A stretch of DNA of 64,000 nt, from contig CALLUD010000007.1 of the NCBI GenBank assembly GCA_938011325.1, positions 1 to 64,000 on the forward strand. Direction: 5' to 3'. The notes under the pieces are model-generated. The model was not told the DNA's origin, made no database searches, and saw only the letters and a program-made list of their open reading frames with translations. This DNA comes from an uncultured Spartobacteria bacterium. Its GTDB lineage: Bacteria; Verrucomicrobiota; Verrucomicrobiia; Chthoniobacterales; JAATET01. The translations under genes and the position numbers were made by a program. Below, piece after piece: positions 17,208 through 26,518 of the stretch (positions are counted from its first letter, which is position 1; the number at the start of each line of letters is the position of its first letter).

Positions 17208-18818
17208 CTAGCGATTCGCCGCCGCCTTCGGTTGCAGGTAAACCATGCCGTCTTCGTCGATGCGGGCGTCGTAGGTGGCGAGGATCGCGGTGTTCGCAAG
17301 CGTGCGCTCGAGCTGCCGTCGGAGGCTGTCCCACAGCCACCCGTTGAGCGGGGGCGGACACTTCACGCGACCAATCCACGCTCCGTTCAATTTCGGCTCG
17401 GCTCCGAGCACGACCTGATATCGCACCACCCAGTCGCGATCGAACGCGCGGATGAGTTCGAAGAAAACCGCGCGATTGCCCGCAAGCTGCACGGCGAGCG
17501 CCTCGCGCCGTGCAATCCACGGGTCCCGCTCGGAGGGGCGGATTGGTGCGGCGCGTTGGGCGAGAAGGGTGTTGATCGAGGCATCGCTGACACTCTGCGG
17601 ATGCGCCATAATGTCGATGGGCTGTTTTGATGCCGCGAACAAAGCGCTCATCAGGGGCGCGGTGGTGGTGTCTGCGGTAATGGGAGGCACGTCCTTCGGA
17701 TCGCTCGAAGCGAGCAGGAACAGCGCGCCGGCGAGGATGATTGTTCCAAGGGAAAGTCCCACGCCGAGGAGGCGCAGACCGGGACGGCTGCGAACGAAGA
17801 GCAGGGCGATCCCGACGAGGATGAGCAGCGCAGCGCCGCCACCGGAGAGGACCACGAGCGTTTTCATCTCGCCATTGGTCAAGGCCACGGCGTCGAGCGG
17901 AGCGGAAAAGGTCCGCTGGAACGCGTCCTCGGCAATCTCGCGTTTGCGCACGATGATTTCGGCCGGGGACAGCCACTTTCCATCGAACCGCTGGCGTCCT
18001 GCGAGGCGTTGCTCGAAATGCGTGCGAAACGGCGCGGCCCATTCATCCAGCTTCTCCGCCGAGTCGGGAAATTCCTTCCGCGCCTTCTCGGCCTCGAGCA
18101 ACAGGCCGGCGAGCTCCTTGGTCGAGTAGTCCGTCTCCGGGTCGTAGGTTTGGGAAATGATCCGGTCCACCACGCCGGAGTCCGCCGGCTTGGTCTCGAT
18201 CTGCTTCGCGGTGATGGCCTGATGAATGGTGCGCATACGGGCCGCCTCACCGGCGAGAAAATTGCGAATCGAACTCTGCGACCGCGAGAGCGCTTCGTAT
18301 TGCTTCGCGAGGCCCTCGAGATCGACGGCGCCGCTGCGCAATTCCTCATCGGTGTAGCGGGGCAACCTGCCGACGACGTTTCGCGGCTGCACCACGGAGC
18401 GTGTGCCATCCTCGCCGGTGATGATGACCATTGGCCCGTTCTCCTCGACCGATTTTGCAGGGACGGCCTTTGTTTCACCGGGGCCGATGCGGACGAGAGC
18501 GAGAATCTTCGGCTGAGGCGGCGGGACCGCCTCTTTCGCTTCGTTCGCTTCGGGCGGTTTCTCGGCCCGCCCCGCCTCCACGAGTCGTTCAAGCGGGATG
18601 AGGTAGGCGTTGATCTCCAGCTCGCGTTCGGGATGCTCCTTCGCGAGGTCCCGCAACGCGTCGATGCGCACCTTCGCCTCATCGGCCGTTTTCGTGTAAC
18701 CGGCCGGCACCGCCAGCTCGGCGTCCACCGATCCTGCGGCGACGGCGCCCTGCACAAGGCCCGCCATCCCGATCGCGGCGAGCACGCTTCGAAAGAGGGC
18801 GCCGGGGACCGTTTTCAT
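17208..18818 (-). CDS. Secreted/membrane protein with two central TM helices, unknown
   Basis: This 536-residue protein is not recognised. It has a likely signal peptide (residues 1-28, ending AVAAG) and a long charged extracytoplasmic region. Two hydrophobic segments follow near residues 320-370: VVLSGGGAALLILVGIALLF, and then SLGTIILAGALFLLA. The soluble C-terminus contains GAWIGRVKCPPPLNG. The N-terminal region has Ala/Glu-rich helical stretches. It is the first of four minus-strand genes with short spacing (transglutaminase-like, zinc ribbon, monooxygenase), divergent from sufE. Confidence 0.7.
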   Translation of the reverse strand: MKTVPGALFRSVLAAIGMAGLVQGAVAAGSVDAELAVPAGYTKTADEAKVRIDALRDLAKEHPERELEINAYLIPLERLVEAGRAEKPPEANEAKEAVPPPQPKILALVRIGPGETKAVPAKSVEENGPMVIITGEDGTRSVVQPRNVVGRLPRYTDEELRSGAVDLEGLAKQYEALSRSQSSIRNFLAGEAARMRTIHQAITAKQIETKPADSGVVDRIISQTYDPETDYSTKELAGLLLEAEKARKEFPDSAEKLDEWAAPFRTHFEQRLAGRQRFDGKWLSPAEIIVRKREIAEDAFQRTFSAPLDAVALTNGEMKTLVVLSGGGAALLILVGIALLFVRSRPGLRLLGVGLSLGTIILAGALFLLASSDPKDVPPITADTTTAPLMSALFAASKQPIDIMAHPQSVSDASINTLLAQRAAPIRPSERDPWIARREALAVQLAGNRAVFFELIRAFDRDWVVRYQVVLGAEPKLNGAWIGRVKCPPPLNGWLWDSLRRQLERTLANTAILATYDARIDEDGMVYLQPKAAANR

Positions 18819-18893
18819 TGTTCATCAAGCAAGCGGACTTTTGCGCGCCTCGCAAGGCCCGAGCGCACTTCCGCGGCGTGATAGATTGGTGCC

Positions 18894-19298
18894 ATGAATC
18901 CCGCCGCCAGGCAGCGCAGGCTGCTCGAGCAATTTGCCATTCTTCCCGATCCGCAGGAACGCCTCGCGGGAATCGTGAATCGCCGGCCGCGCATCGCAAC
19001 ACTCCCGCCCGAGGAACGCTGCGACGAGCTGCTGGTGCCGGGATGCGTGTCGAAGGTGTGGATTCGCGGCAGCATCGACGGCGGCCGGTTTCGACTTCAG
19101 GCCGATGCGGATGCCCACGTGGTGCGCGGTCTGGTGATGTTTCTCGGTGAACTGTTCGATGGCTCGAATCCGGCGGATGCCGCGAACTTCGAGCCGACCA
19201 TTCTGGATGAGCTTGGCATTACCCGTATGCTGACGCCGACCCGGCTCAACGGTCTCACGCAGGTGTGTCGCCGCATCCGCGAACTCGCCCGGCGATGA
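18894..19298 (+). CDS. sufE: SufE/CsdE-family sulfur acceptor
   Basis: This 134-residue protein has the SufE fold. The conserved cysteine C51 lies in LLVPGCVSKVWI, the family signature loop that accepts persulfide sulfur from a cysteine desulfurase (SufS or CsdA). The C-terminal motif LNGLTQVCRRIR is also typical. Length matches the family. The stop overlaps the tatD start in an ATGA junction. tcdA, whose E. coli counterpart is csdL, lies just beyond tatD, which tilts the call toward a CsdE-like role. No desulfurase gene is in the window. Confidence 0.9.
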   Translation: MNPAARQRRLLEQFAILPDPQERLAGIVNRRPRIATLPPEERCDELLVPGCVSKVWIRGSIDGGRFRLQADADAHVVRGLVMFLGELFDGSNPADAANFEPTILDELGITRMLTPTRLNGLTQVCRRIRELARR

Positions 19299-20080
19299 AA
19301 CTCTACGACGCGCACAACCATCTGCAGGACCCGGTTCTCGGGGGCGAGCTGGATCGGATTCTCACCGCCTGCGAGCGCGAGGGAATCGCGGCAATGATCG
19401 TGAACGGCACGTGCGAGGACGATTGGGAGGCTGTCGCCGCGCTGACGGTGCGGCATCCCATCGTGCGGCCGAGCTTTGGCGTGCATCCGTGGAATGTTGA
19501 TGAAATCTCGACCGACTGGCGCGAGCGATTCGTCGAGCGGATCGACGCCGGCGGGTGTGTCGGCGAGATCGGGCTGGATCGTTGGAAGACGTCGGAAAAC
19601 TTCGAGCTGCAACTGGAGGTCTTTCGTTTCCAACTCGCGCACGCGGCGGAGCGAAATCTTCCCGTGACCATTCACTGCCTGCGTGCCTGGGGTGCGCTGG
19701 CGGAGGAGCTTCGAAAAGGACGATTGCCGGATCGCGGGTTCCTGCTCCATGCCTACGGTGGGTCGGTCGAAATGGCCGCGGAGTTCGCGGAAATGGGTGC
19801 GTATTTCTCGTTCTCCGGATCGTTCGTCGCGCCCGGTCGTGAACGGAAGCTCGAGCCGTTTCGGAAAATCCCCCTTGATCGTCTGCTCGTCGAAACGGAC
19901 GCACCCGCGATGCCGATTCCGCGCGAGTTCGAGCGCTATTCGCTCCCCGGGCAGGACGAACATTTCGCGCATCCGGCGAATCTCGGCGTCGCTTACGAAG
20001 GCCTCGCGCATCTGCGTGGCATGGCGCCGGAAACGCTCGCCGACGCCGTCGAAGAGAACTTCCTTCGCTTTTTCGGCTAG
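19295..20080 (+). CDS. tatD: TatD-family metal-dependent hydrolase
   Basis: This 261-residue TIM-barrel hydrolase has the TatD ligand set: DAHNHL near the N-terminus, GEIGLD, IHCLRAW and VETDAP. Family members are metal-dependent DNases or hydrolases with suspected roles in DNA repair and quality control. I chose the ATG at 19295, which overlaps the sufE stop (ATGA), because upstream residues are not family-like. The 3' end overlaps the convergent tcdA gene by 4 bases, so no terminator separates them. Confidence 0.9.
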   Translation: MKLYDAHNHLQDPVLGGELDRILTACEREGIAAMIVNGTCEDDWEAVAALTVRHPIVRPSFGVHPWNVDEISTDWRERFVERIDAGGCVGEIGLDRWKTSENFELQLEVFRFQLAHAAERNLPVTIHCLRAWGALAEELRKGRLPDRGFLLHAYGGSVEMAAEFAEMGAYFSFSGSFVAPGRERKLEPFRKIPLDRLLVETDAPAMPIPREFERYSLPGQDEHFAHPANLGVAYEGLAHLRGMAPETLADAVEENFLRFFG

Positions 20081-20844
20081 CCTTCCGCGAGTCTTCGCAC
20101 GACCTCGCTGGCGGCGACGAAGCCAAAGGTCCCGGTTGTGAAACACGCCGCGCCGAATCCCGTCGCACAATCCATCCGCAGATTCGAGCCGGGTTCCGGT
20201 TGCGCACACACGCGACCGTCGCTCCAGGGGAAGCGCTGAGGTTCCTGCGAGACGACCACCGGCACGCCGTAAAGATTTCCCTCGCCGCCTTCCCAGCCAT
20301 ATTCGCGGCGAAGCTTCCGGCGAACCTGGCGAAGCAATTCGTCGTGGCCCACGCGACCGAGATCGACACAACGCACGAGCGTTGGATCCGTTTTTCCGCC
20401 GGCGCTCCCGATCGTGACACAGCGGGTTTCGAGTTCGCGGCAGGTGGCGAGGATTGCGGCCTTTACCGACATGCGATCGGTGGCGTCGACGACGAAATCA
20501 AACCCTCCGTCGAGCAGACGCCGGGCATTGGATGGGGTGAGGAATTCGCAATGCTCGTGAACGGTGCAGTTTTCATTGATCGCGGCGATACGCTCCGCGA
20601 GCACGCGAATCTTCGGCTGCCCCACTGTGGGCACGAGCGCGGGAAGCTGGCGGTTGATGTTCGTGACGCAGACGTCGTCCATGTCGACGAGCGTCAGCGC
20701 CCCGACACCCGAGCGGGCGAGCGCTTCGACGGTCCACGATCCCACACCGCCGACGCCGATCACGGCTACATGCGCGCGGCTCAATCGATCGAGAGCTTCA
20801 TTGCCGAAGAGGCGCGCGAGACTTGAGAAGCGCGCGTCGCTCAT
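20077..20844 (-). CDS. tcdA: TcdA (CsdL)-type tRNA t6A dehydratase
   Basis: This 255-residue E1-like protein closely follows TcdA: RLFGNEALDRLSRAHVAVIG, then GVGGVGSW (ATP site), then LTLVDMDDVCVTNINRQL, and the C-terminal MDCATGFGAACFTTGTFGFVA. TcdA uses ATP to cyclise N6-threonylcarbamoyladenosine at position 37 of ANN-decoding tRNAs to ct6A. I chose the ATG at 20844, which overlaps the upstream gene stop (ATGA) and fits the family start. It is convergent with the sufE-tatD pair; in E. coli the CsdA-CsdE system supports TcdA, so the proximity makes sense. Confidence 0.93.
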   Translation of the reverse strand: MSDARFSSLARLFGNEALDRLSRAHVAVIGVGGVGSWTVEALARSGVGALTLVDMDDVCVTNINRQLPALVPTVGQPKIRVLAERIAAINENCTVHEHCEFLTPSNARRLLDGGFDFVVDATDRMSVKAAILATCRELETRCVTIGSAGGKTDPTLVRCVDLGRVGHDELLRQVRRKLRREYGWEGGEGNLYGVPVVVSQEPQRFPWSDGRVCAQPEPGSNLRMDCATGFGAACFTTGTFGFVAASEVVRRLAEG

Positions 20845-23510
20845 GCGGCGGCGGCAGCTTTCGGTCGCGTGCGGGCGGCAAGGTCGATTGCCTCCCAGAC
20901 GCCAAGTTCGAGGCCTTCGTTCCACACACGGAGCCGCGTGGGGGAATCGAGGGCGGTTTCCAGTTTCGCCGCGGCGGCCTCCCATTCCACGCGATCGGTG
21001 TCATCCAGAGTGATGCCGAGAGCCTCGCGTCCCGCCTCCGCCGCAGCCAGCACACGCGTGGCCTCCGTCGGCGATTCCTCCAGAAGCAGAATGGACGCGT
21101 AGAGCTGAAGAATGTAGGGCGTGACCCAGCGGTTGCCGAGCCGGCGGGCAATGGCGGTCCATTCCTCGAGCGCGTGACGCGCGCTGGCCGGATCGCCATC
21201 GGCAATGCACGTGCGGGCGATGCCCCACAGGATGTAGCCGGCGGTCCATTGGTCTCCCGTGCGACGGTGAATTTCCAGACTTCGTTCGCGGAGTTCGCGG
21301 GCTTTGGCGGTCTCGCCGCGATCGGAGGCAAAGGTCCCCAGCCCGCTCAACCCGATCGATTGCAGCACGCAGTCTCCACGGGCAACGCCTTCGTCGTAGG
21401 TGCGCTGGAATTGCTCTTCGATGCCGTCGCGCATGCCGACGTTCCGCGCCATGAACCCCATGAATGCGCGCTGGAGAATCGCATCCCGGTCGCGCCCGAA
21501 CTGCTCGAGCAATTTCACCGCCTCGCGTCCGTATTCGAGACCCAGCTGTGAATCGTCGCGACACCACGCGATGCGGCTCGCGCCGGCGAGCGCATAGGCG
21601 CGGGCGAGCGTGGGTTCTTCGGCGCCCGGCGCGGTAAGCAGCTCCACGAAGGCGTCGTGCGCCTCTGCGAAATTGCCGCGAATCTCGGCGTAGCGCGCCA
21701 GCGCCCACAGGATGCGGAGACCCTTCTGCACCCCCTCGGGCGATTTTGCCGCCCACTGGAGGGCGAGGCGGAAATTGTAAACGTCGGCATCGACGCGATC
21801 GAGCCACGCTGCCATATCGCGGCTTTGCAGCTTCGGATGCGCCTCCTCGGCAAGCTTCAGGAAATAATCGAGATGCCGGTCGCGAAGCCGGTCGAACTCG
21901 CCCGATTCCTCCAGGCGCTGCCGGGCATACTGCCAGATCGACTCGATCATGGTGTATCGCGTCGTCTCTGTGGAATCGGTCTCCGCGCTCAGGAGGGATT
22001 TGTCGATGAGAAGCTGGAGGAGGTCGATGACGTCGTAGTCGTCCACGCCGTCGCCGGTGCAGACGGCTTCGATGGCGTCGAGCGTGCGGCCTCCGCCGAA
22101 CACGCCGAGGCGGCGGAACAGCACACGTTCGCTCTCGCTCAGCAGATCGTAGCTCCAGTCGATGAGCGTGCGCAGGGTCTGCTGGTGCGGAAGCACGGAC
22201 CGCCCGCCGCCCGTGAGCAGGCGGAATCGATCATCGAGGCGGTGCGCGATTTGCTCCGGCGTGAGGACGCGCGACCGCGCGGCCGCAAGCTCGATCGCGA
22301 GCGGAATGCCATCCAGCCGCCAGCAGATCTGGGCGATCGCGGCGGCGTTCTGCCGGTTGATTTCGAACCCCGGCTTTGCAGCGGAAGCGCGATCGATGAA
22401 CAGCTTCACGGCTTCGTATTGCGAGACCTTCGTGACGATGTCGGATTCCTGGAAGAGGTCGCGGTCGGGATCCAGCACTGCGAGCGGCGGCACCGGCCAG
22501 GTCCGCTCGCCGGCGATGCCGAGCGCGTGGCGGCTGGTCGCAAGAATCTTCAGCGTGTTGCAGCCCTGCAGCAGCTGGTTTGCGAAGGTCGCGCAGCCGT
22601 CGAGGAGATGCTCGCAATTGTCGAGCACAAGCAGGGTGCTGCGACCGCAGAGGAATTGCACCAGCGTCTCAAGCAGCGGCTCGCCGGGTTCCTCGCGCAG
22701 ACCGACGGTTGCCGCGGTGATTTCCAGAATGCGGTCCGGATCGCTGATCGTGGCCAGCTCGACCAGCCACACGCCGTCGGAGAAATCGCCGAGCAAATCC
22801 TCCGCCACCTGCACGGCGAGGCGGGTCTTTCCCGTGCCGCCCGTGCCGGTGAGCGTGAGCAGGCGGGTGGACTGTAGCTGACGCTTCACCGCGGCGCGCT
22901 CCTTTTCCCGGCCGACGAAGGTGTTCAGCATCGTCGGAAGATTGTTGGGCGTGATCTCGAGCGAGCGGAGCGGCGGAAATTCCGAGGGCAACCCCGGAAG
23001 GACGAGCTGGAAGAGATGCTCGGGACGCGCGAGATCGCGCAACCGGCGCTCCCCGAGATCGCGGAGCTGGATGCCCGGATCGAGGTGATCCCGCACGAGT
23101 TCCTCCACCGGCAGCGAAATCAGGACCTGACCTCCGTGCGCCGCGGTCATGATGCGCGAGACTCGGTTCAGGCTGTTGCCGAAATAGTCGTTGTCGCGAA
23201 ATTCCGCCGAGCCAACGTGCAGGCCCATCCGCACCTTCAGCGGGCCGGTTTCCCCCCATTCCACTTCGCTCAGCGCGTGCTGTGCGTGTGCCGCGGCCCG
23301 CACGGCATCGATCGCGCGGTCGAATGCGATGCAAAACGCGTCGCCGAGCGTCTTGAAGACATAACCGGCGTGCTGCTCCGCTGCAGCGCGAAGGATTTCA
23401 TCGTGACGATGCAACGCCTCGCGCATGGCCGCCGGGTATTGCTCCCAGAGCCGTGTGCTCCCTTCAATATCGCTGAAGAGAAACGTGATTGTGCCGACCG
23501 GCGGAGTCAT
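20841..23510 (-). CDS. Class III nucleotidyl cyclase - STAND NTPase - TPR protein
   Basis: This protein of about 889 residues has three parts. The N-terminal class III cyclase domain (about 1-170) has both metal Asp sites (FLFSDIEGST with D14; KTLGDAFCIAF) and the transition-state N-x3-R of NSLNRVSRI, so it may be active. A STAND/NB-ARC-like NTPase follows, with Walker A LTGTGGTGKTRLA and Walker B TLLVLDNCEHL. From about residue 560 a TPR-like helical region runs to the end. The architecture suggests a signal-gated cyclase; the ligand and product (cAMP or cGMP) are unknown. I prefer the ATG at 23510; a TTG at 23567 would add 19 residues. It overlaps tcdA by 4 bases. Confidence 0.88.
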   Translation of the reverse strand: MTPPVGTITFLFSDIEGSTRLWEQYPAAMREALHRHDEILRAAAEQHAGYVFKTLGDAFCIAFDRAIDAVRAAAHAQHALSEVEWGETGPLKVRMGLHVGSAEFRDNDYFGNSLNRVSRIMTAAHGGQVLISLPVEELVRDHLDPGIQLRDLGERRLRDLARPEHLFQLVLPGLPSEFPPLRSLEITPNNLPTMLNTFVGREKERAAVKRQLQSTRLLTLTGTGGTGKTRLAVQVAEDLLGDFSDGVWLVELATISDPDRILEITAATVGLREEPGEPLLETLVQFLCGRSTLLVLDNCEHLLDGCATFANQLLQGCNTLKILATSRHALGIAGERTWPVPPLAVLDPDRDLFQESDIVTKVSQYEAVKLFIDRASAAKPGFEINRQNAAAIAQICWRLDGIPLAIELAAARSRVLTPEQIAHRLDDRFRLLTGGGRSVLPHQQTLRTLIDWSYDLLSESERVLFRRLGVFGGGRTLDAIEAVCTGDGVDDYDVIDLLQLLIDKSLLSAETDSTETTRYTMIESIWQYARQRLEESGEFDRLRDRHLDYFLKLAEEAHPKLQSRDMAAWLDRVDADVYNFRLALQWAAKSPEGVQKGLRILWALARYAEIRGNFAEAHDAFVELLTAPGAEEPTLARAYALAGASRIAWCRDDSQLGLEYGREAVKLLEQFGRDRDAILQRAFMGFMARNVGMRDGIEEQFQRTYDEGVARGDCVLQSIGLSGLGTFASDRGETAKARELRERSLEIHRRTGDQWTAGYILWGIARTCIADGDPASARHALEEWTAIARRLGNRWVTPYILQLYASILLLEESPTEATRVLAAAEAGREALGITLDDTDRVEWEAAAAKLETALDSPTRLRVWNEGLELGVWEAIDLAARTRPKAAAAA

Positions 23511-23579
23511 TTCGCGAAAGCCTATCTGCACCCGCCGGGAACTCAAAAGAGAATCCCGGTATGACAAAATTGCGGGCGA

Positions 23580-23900
23580 TCAGCGTGCAAAGCTCCCCCG
23601 GACTTCCGGGAGCATCAGCACGACGAGGGAAATCACGGCAAGTAACGTGCCAACGGGCCATCCGAAGATGGAGAGTCCGCAGAGCAGCAGCGCGAGCTTC
23701 CAGTCCGTGCGACGCCACATTGTCCATGCCGCGCTCGCGTAAATGGCGGTCAGCACCACGGCGACCGTCACCAGGCTCGGAAGCGAAAACTGTGCGCCTT
23801 TGGCCGGGAGCACGAAAAGAACCGCCGTGGCATACACCATGAGAAGTGCGGCCAGCGCATACAGCGAGGAAAGGATCCGAGTGACGAGCCGCGCATTCAC
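23580..23900 (-). CDS. Small integral membrane protein, unknown
   Basis: The protein is about 106 residues with four hydrophobic segments: ILSSLYALAALLMVYATAV, SLVTVAVVLTAIYASAAW, then LALLLCGLSIFGWPVGTLL, merging into AVISLVVLML. It is probably an inner-membrane protein of unknown role. A longer frame reads back through the tRNA-Pro gene, so its first residues are the translated tRNA and cannot be real. The GTG at 23900 is the first reasonable start after the tRNA, and the ATG at 23840 is an alternative. No strong ribosome binding site is visible. Confidence 0.5.
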   Translation of the reverse strand: MNARLVTRILSSLYALAALLMVYATAVLFVLPAKGAQFSLPSLVTVAVVLTAIYASAAWTMWRRTDWKLALLLCGLSIFGWPVGTLLAVISLVVLMLPEVRGSFAR

Positions 23901-23947
23901 CGTAACGGGTATCGCAGGCGCGTGGCGATCGATCAAGCGGTCGAAAA

Positions 23948-24021
<74 letters not shown>

Positions 24022-24233
24022 GTTCGCTCGGAAGATGCACTGCCACGCCCCCCATGGCAATGAAGGATCTCGCAGCGGGGCGCCGTTTGGATTCCTCGGG
24101 CGGGCATGTTTTGGATCGAAGAATCCCGGGGCAGGGGAAATGGGATGCGGCCAATCAGGCCCGGCCCCGATCCTTCGGGAATGGAATTGATTGGGATTGG
24201 TGACGCGGGGCAAGTAGGGTCGTCGCTGGTGTC

Positions 24234-26429
24234 ATGAATACCTCGTTCCTTCCTGACGATGATTATTTCCCGCTGATCGAAGCCCGCCATTGCGATCCCT
24301 TTCGGTTGCTGGGCATCAGGAAGGAGGGTGGGCGCACCGTGGCGCGGGTGTTTCGGCCGGATGCGAACCGGGTGACGATTGTCGAGGAGGGCGGGCTGAA
24401 CCGCCGCTTCGAGCTGGAGAAAAAGGACGATGTCGGACTTTTCGAAGCCGAACTCGAGGGCGACGCGCCGATCGGCTATCGCTGCGACTTTGAGGGGCAC
24501 AATGGAGAAAAGTGGTCGCAGCTCGATCCGTATGCCTTTCCACCGGTGCTCGGGGAGATGGACATCCATCTCTTCAACGAAGGCACCCATTACGACATTT
24601 ACAAAAAGCTCGGTGCTCACCTGATGGAGATCAACGGAGTGCGCGGCGTTCATTTTGCCGTGTGGGCTCCGAATGCGCAGCGGGTCAGCATCGTTGGCGA
24701 TTTCAATCACTGGGACGGACGCGTGCATCCGATGCGCAAGCTCGTGCCCTCCGGCATCTGGGAGATTTTCATCCCGGAGGTCGCGGAGGGGGATCACTAC
24801 AAGGTCGAGATTCGTGGTCCGCACGGGGATGTGTTTCTGAAGACGGATCCGATGGCGTTCTATGCGCAGCATGGCACGCAGACCGGCTGCATGGTCTTCG
24901 ACCTCAACCGCTACACGTGGGGCGACGGGGAGTGGATGCGGACTCGTTCCCAGCGGGACATCTACAACTCGCCGATGAGCATCTACGAGGTTCACCTAGG
25001 GTCATGGCAGCGCGTGGTCGAAGAAGGCAACCGCTCGCTCAGCTATGGGGAACTCGCGGATCGCCTGATCCCCTACGTGAAGGAGCTCGGTTTCACCCAC
25101 ATCGAGCTCATGCCCGTGATGGAGCATCCGTTCGACGGCTCGTGGGGCTACCAGGTCGTCAATTACTACGCGCCCACCAGCCGGTTCGGAAATCCGGATG
25201 ATTTTCGCGCGTTCGTGGATCGGTGTCATCAGGCGGGGATTGGCGTGATCCTCGATTGGGTTCCCGGCCATTTCCCGAAGGACGCGCATGGCCTCGCCCG
25301 CTACGACGGCACGTGCCTCTACGAGCACGAAGATCCGCGGCTCGGCGAGCACATGGACTGGGGGACGTTGATTTTCAACTACGGCCGGAACGAGGTGCGA
25401 AATTTCCTCATCGGCAACGCCCTCTTCTGGCTCGACGAGTATCACATCGACGGCCTGCGCGTGGATGCGGTCGCATCCATGCTATACCTCGACTACTCGC
25501 GCAAGCCGGGCGAATGGGTGCCCAATCGTTACGGCGGACGCGAAAACCTCGAGGCGATCGATTTCCTCAAGAAATTCAACGAGGTCTGCTACACGCGCCA
25601 CCCGGGGATTGTCACGATCGCCGAGGAATCGACGTCGTGGCCCGGCGTTTCACGGCCGACGTATGTCGGCGGGCTGGGATTCGGCTTCAAGTGGAACATG
25701 GGCTGGATGAACGACTCGCTGCGCTACATCGCGCGTGACCCGATTTATCGCCGGCACCACCAGGGCGACATCACCTTCTCGATGCTCTATGCCTTCACCG
25801 AGCACTTCATCCTCGTGCTCAGCCACGACGAGGTCGTGCACGGAAAGGGCTCGATGATGACGAAGATGCCGGGCGATGACTGGCAGAAGTTTGCCAACCT
25901 CCGCATGTTCCTCGCATGGATGTGGGCCCACCCCGGCAAGAAGCTCATTTTCCAGGGCATCGAGTTTGCCCAATGGTCTGAGTGGAAACACGCCCACAGC
26001 CTCGACTGGCATCTCACCCAGTATGCGCCGCACGACGGCATGCGCCGGCTCGTGCAGCACCTGAACTGGATCTATCAAAACGAGCCCGCCTTCTACGAAC
26101 AGGACGACTCCTACGAAGGCTTCGACTGGATCGATTTCCACGACGCCGACAACTCGGTGTGGTCGTTCATGAGAAAGCCGCGAAATGGAGCCACGATTGT
26201 CTTCGTGGTGAATGCCACTCCGGTGGTGCGGAGCGGCTATCGAGTCGGCGTCGACGACCCCGGCTGGTATCAGGAAGTGCTTAACACGGATGCCGAGACC
26301 TACGGAGGCAGCAATGTGGGAAATTGGGGCGGACGGGGTGCGGAGCCCATCGGGTGGCAGGGCCGCCCATTTTCGCTGTTGATCGACCTGCCGCCGTTGT
26401 CGGTCAGCGCCTTCAAACACATCGGCTGA
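24234..26429 (+). CDS. glgB: 1,4-alpha-glucan branching enzyme GlgB
   Basis: This 731-residue GH13 enzyme creates alpha-1,6 branches in glycogen. It has an N-terminal carbohydrate-binding/CBM48-like region and a catalytic barrel with region I DWVPGHFPKD. The nucleophile is D411 (GLRVDAVAS), the acid/base is E464 (IAEEST) and the stabiliser is D532 (LSHDEVVHGKGS). A C-terminal beta domain ends the protein. The residue numbers sit 6 above the E. coli GlgB triad, so the start is well supported. It stands alone, with no other glg genes nearby. An 8-bp hairpin at 26448-26467 follows the stop but lacks a T-tract. Confidence 0.97.
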   Translation: MNTSFLPDDDYFPLIEARHCDPFRLLGIRKEGGRTVARVFRPDANRVTIVEEGGLNRRFELEKKDDVGLFEAELEGDAPIGYRCDFEGHNGEKWSQLDPYAFPPVLGEMDIHLFNEGTHYDIYKKLGAHLMEINGVRGVHFAVWAPNAQRVSIVGDFNHWDGRVHPMRKLVPSGIWEIFIPEVAEGDHYKVEIRGPHGDVFLKTDPMAFYAQHGTQTGCMVFDLNRYTWGDGEWMRTRSQRDIYNSPMSIYEVHLGSWQRVVEEGNRSLSYGELADRLIPYVKELGFTHIELMPVMEHPFDGSWGYQVVNYYAPTSRFGNPDDFRAFVDRCHQAGIGVILDWVPGHFPKDAHGLARYDGTCLYEHEDPRLGEHMDWGTLIFNYGRNEVRNFLIGNALFWLDEYHIDGLRVDAVASMLYLDYSRKPGEWVPNRYGGRENLEAIDFLKKFNEVCYTRHPGIVTIAEESTSWPGVSRPTYVGGLGFGFKWNMGWMNDSLRYIARDPIYRRHHQGDITFSMLYAFTEHFILVLSHDEVVHGKGSMMTKMPGDDWQKFANLRMFLAWMWAHPGKKLIFQGIEFAQWSEWKHAHSLDWHLTQYAPHDGMRRLVQHLNWIYQNEPAFYEQDDSYEGFDWIDFHDADNSVWSFMRKPRNGATIVFVVNATPVVRSGYRVGVDDPGWYQEVLNTDAETYGGSNVGNWGGRGAEPIGWQGRPFSLLIDLPPLSVSAFKHIG

Positions 26430-26468
26430 GCGCGGGCTTGTTCGCGCCCCTTTCCAGCAGGGAAGGGC

Positions 26469-26499
26469 TTGACGGGCCTCACAGGCGGTGCGTTAGTAT
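26469..26499 (+). promoter_or_regulatory. Candidate sigma-70-type promoter for the prepilin-like gene
   Basis: TTGACG at 26469-26474 and TAGTAT at 26494-26499 match the -35 (5/6) and -10 (4/6) consensus, with a slightly long 19-base spacer. They would give a short leader before the ATG at 26519. The gene has its own terminator, so a private promoter is expected. This is inferred from consensus matching only. Confidence 0.4.
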
Positions 26500-26518
26500 C
26501 TCAGTCCCATTCCAGACT

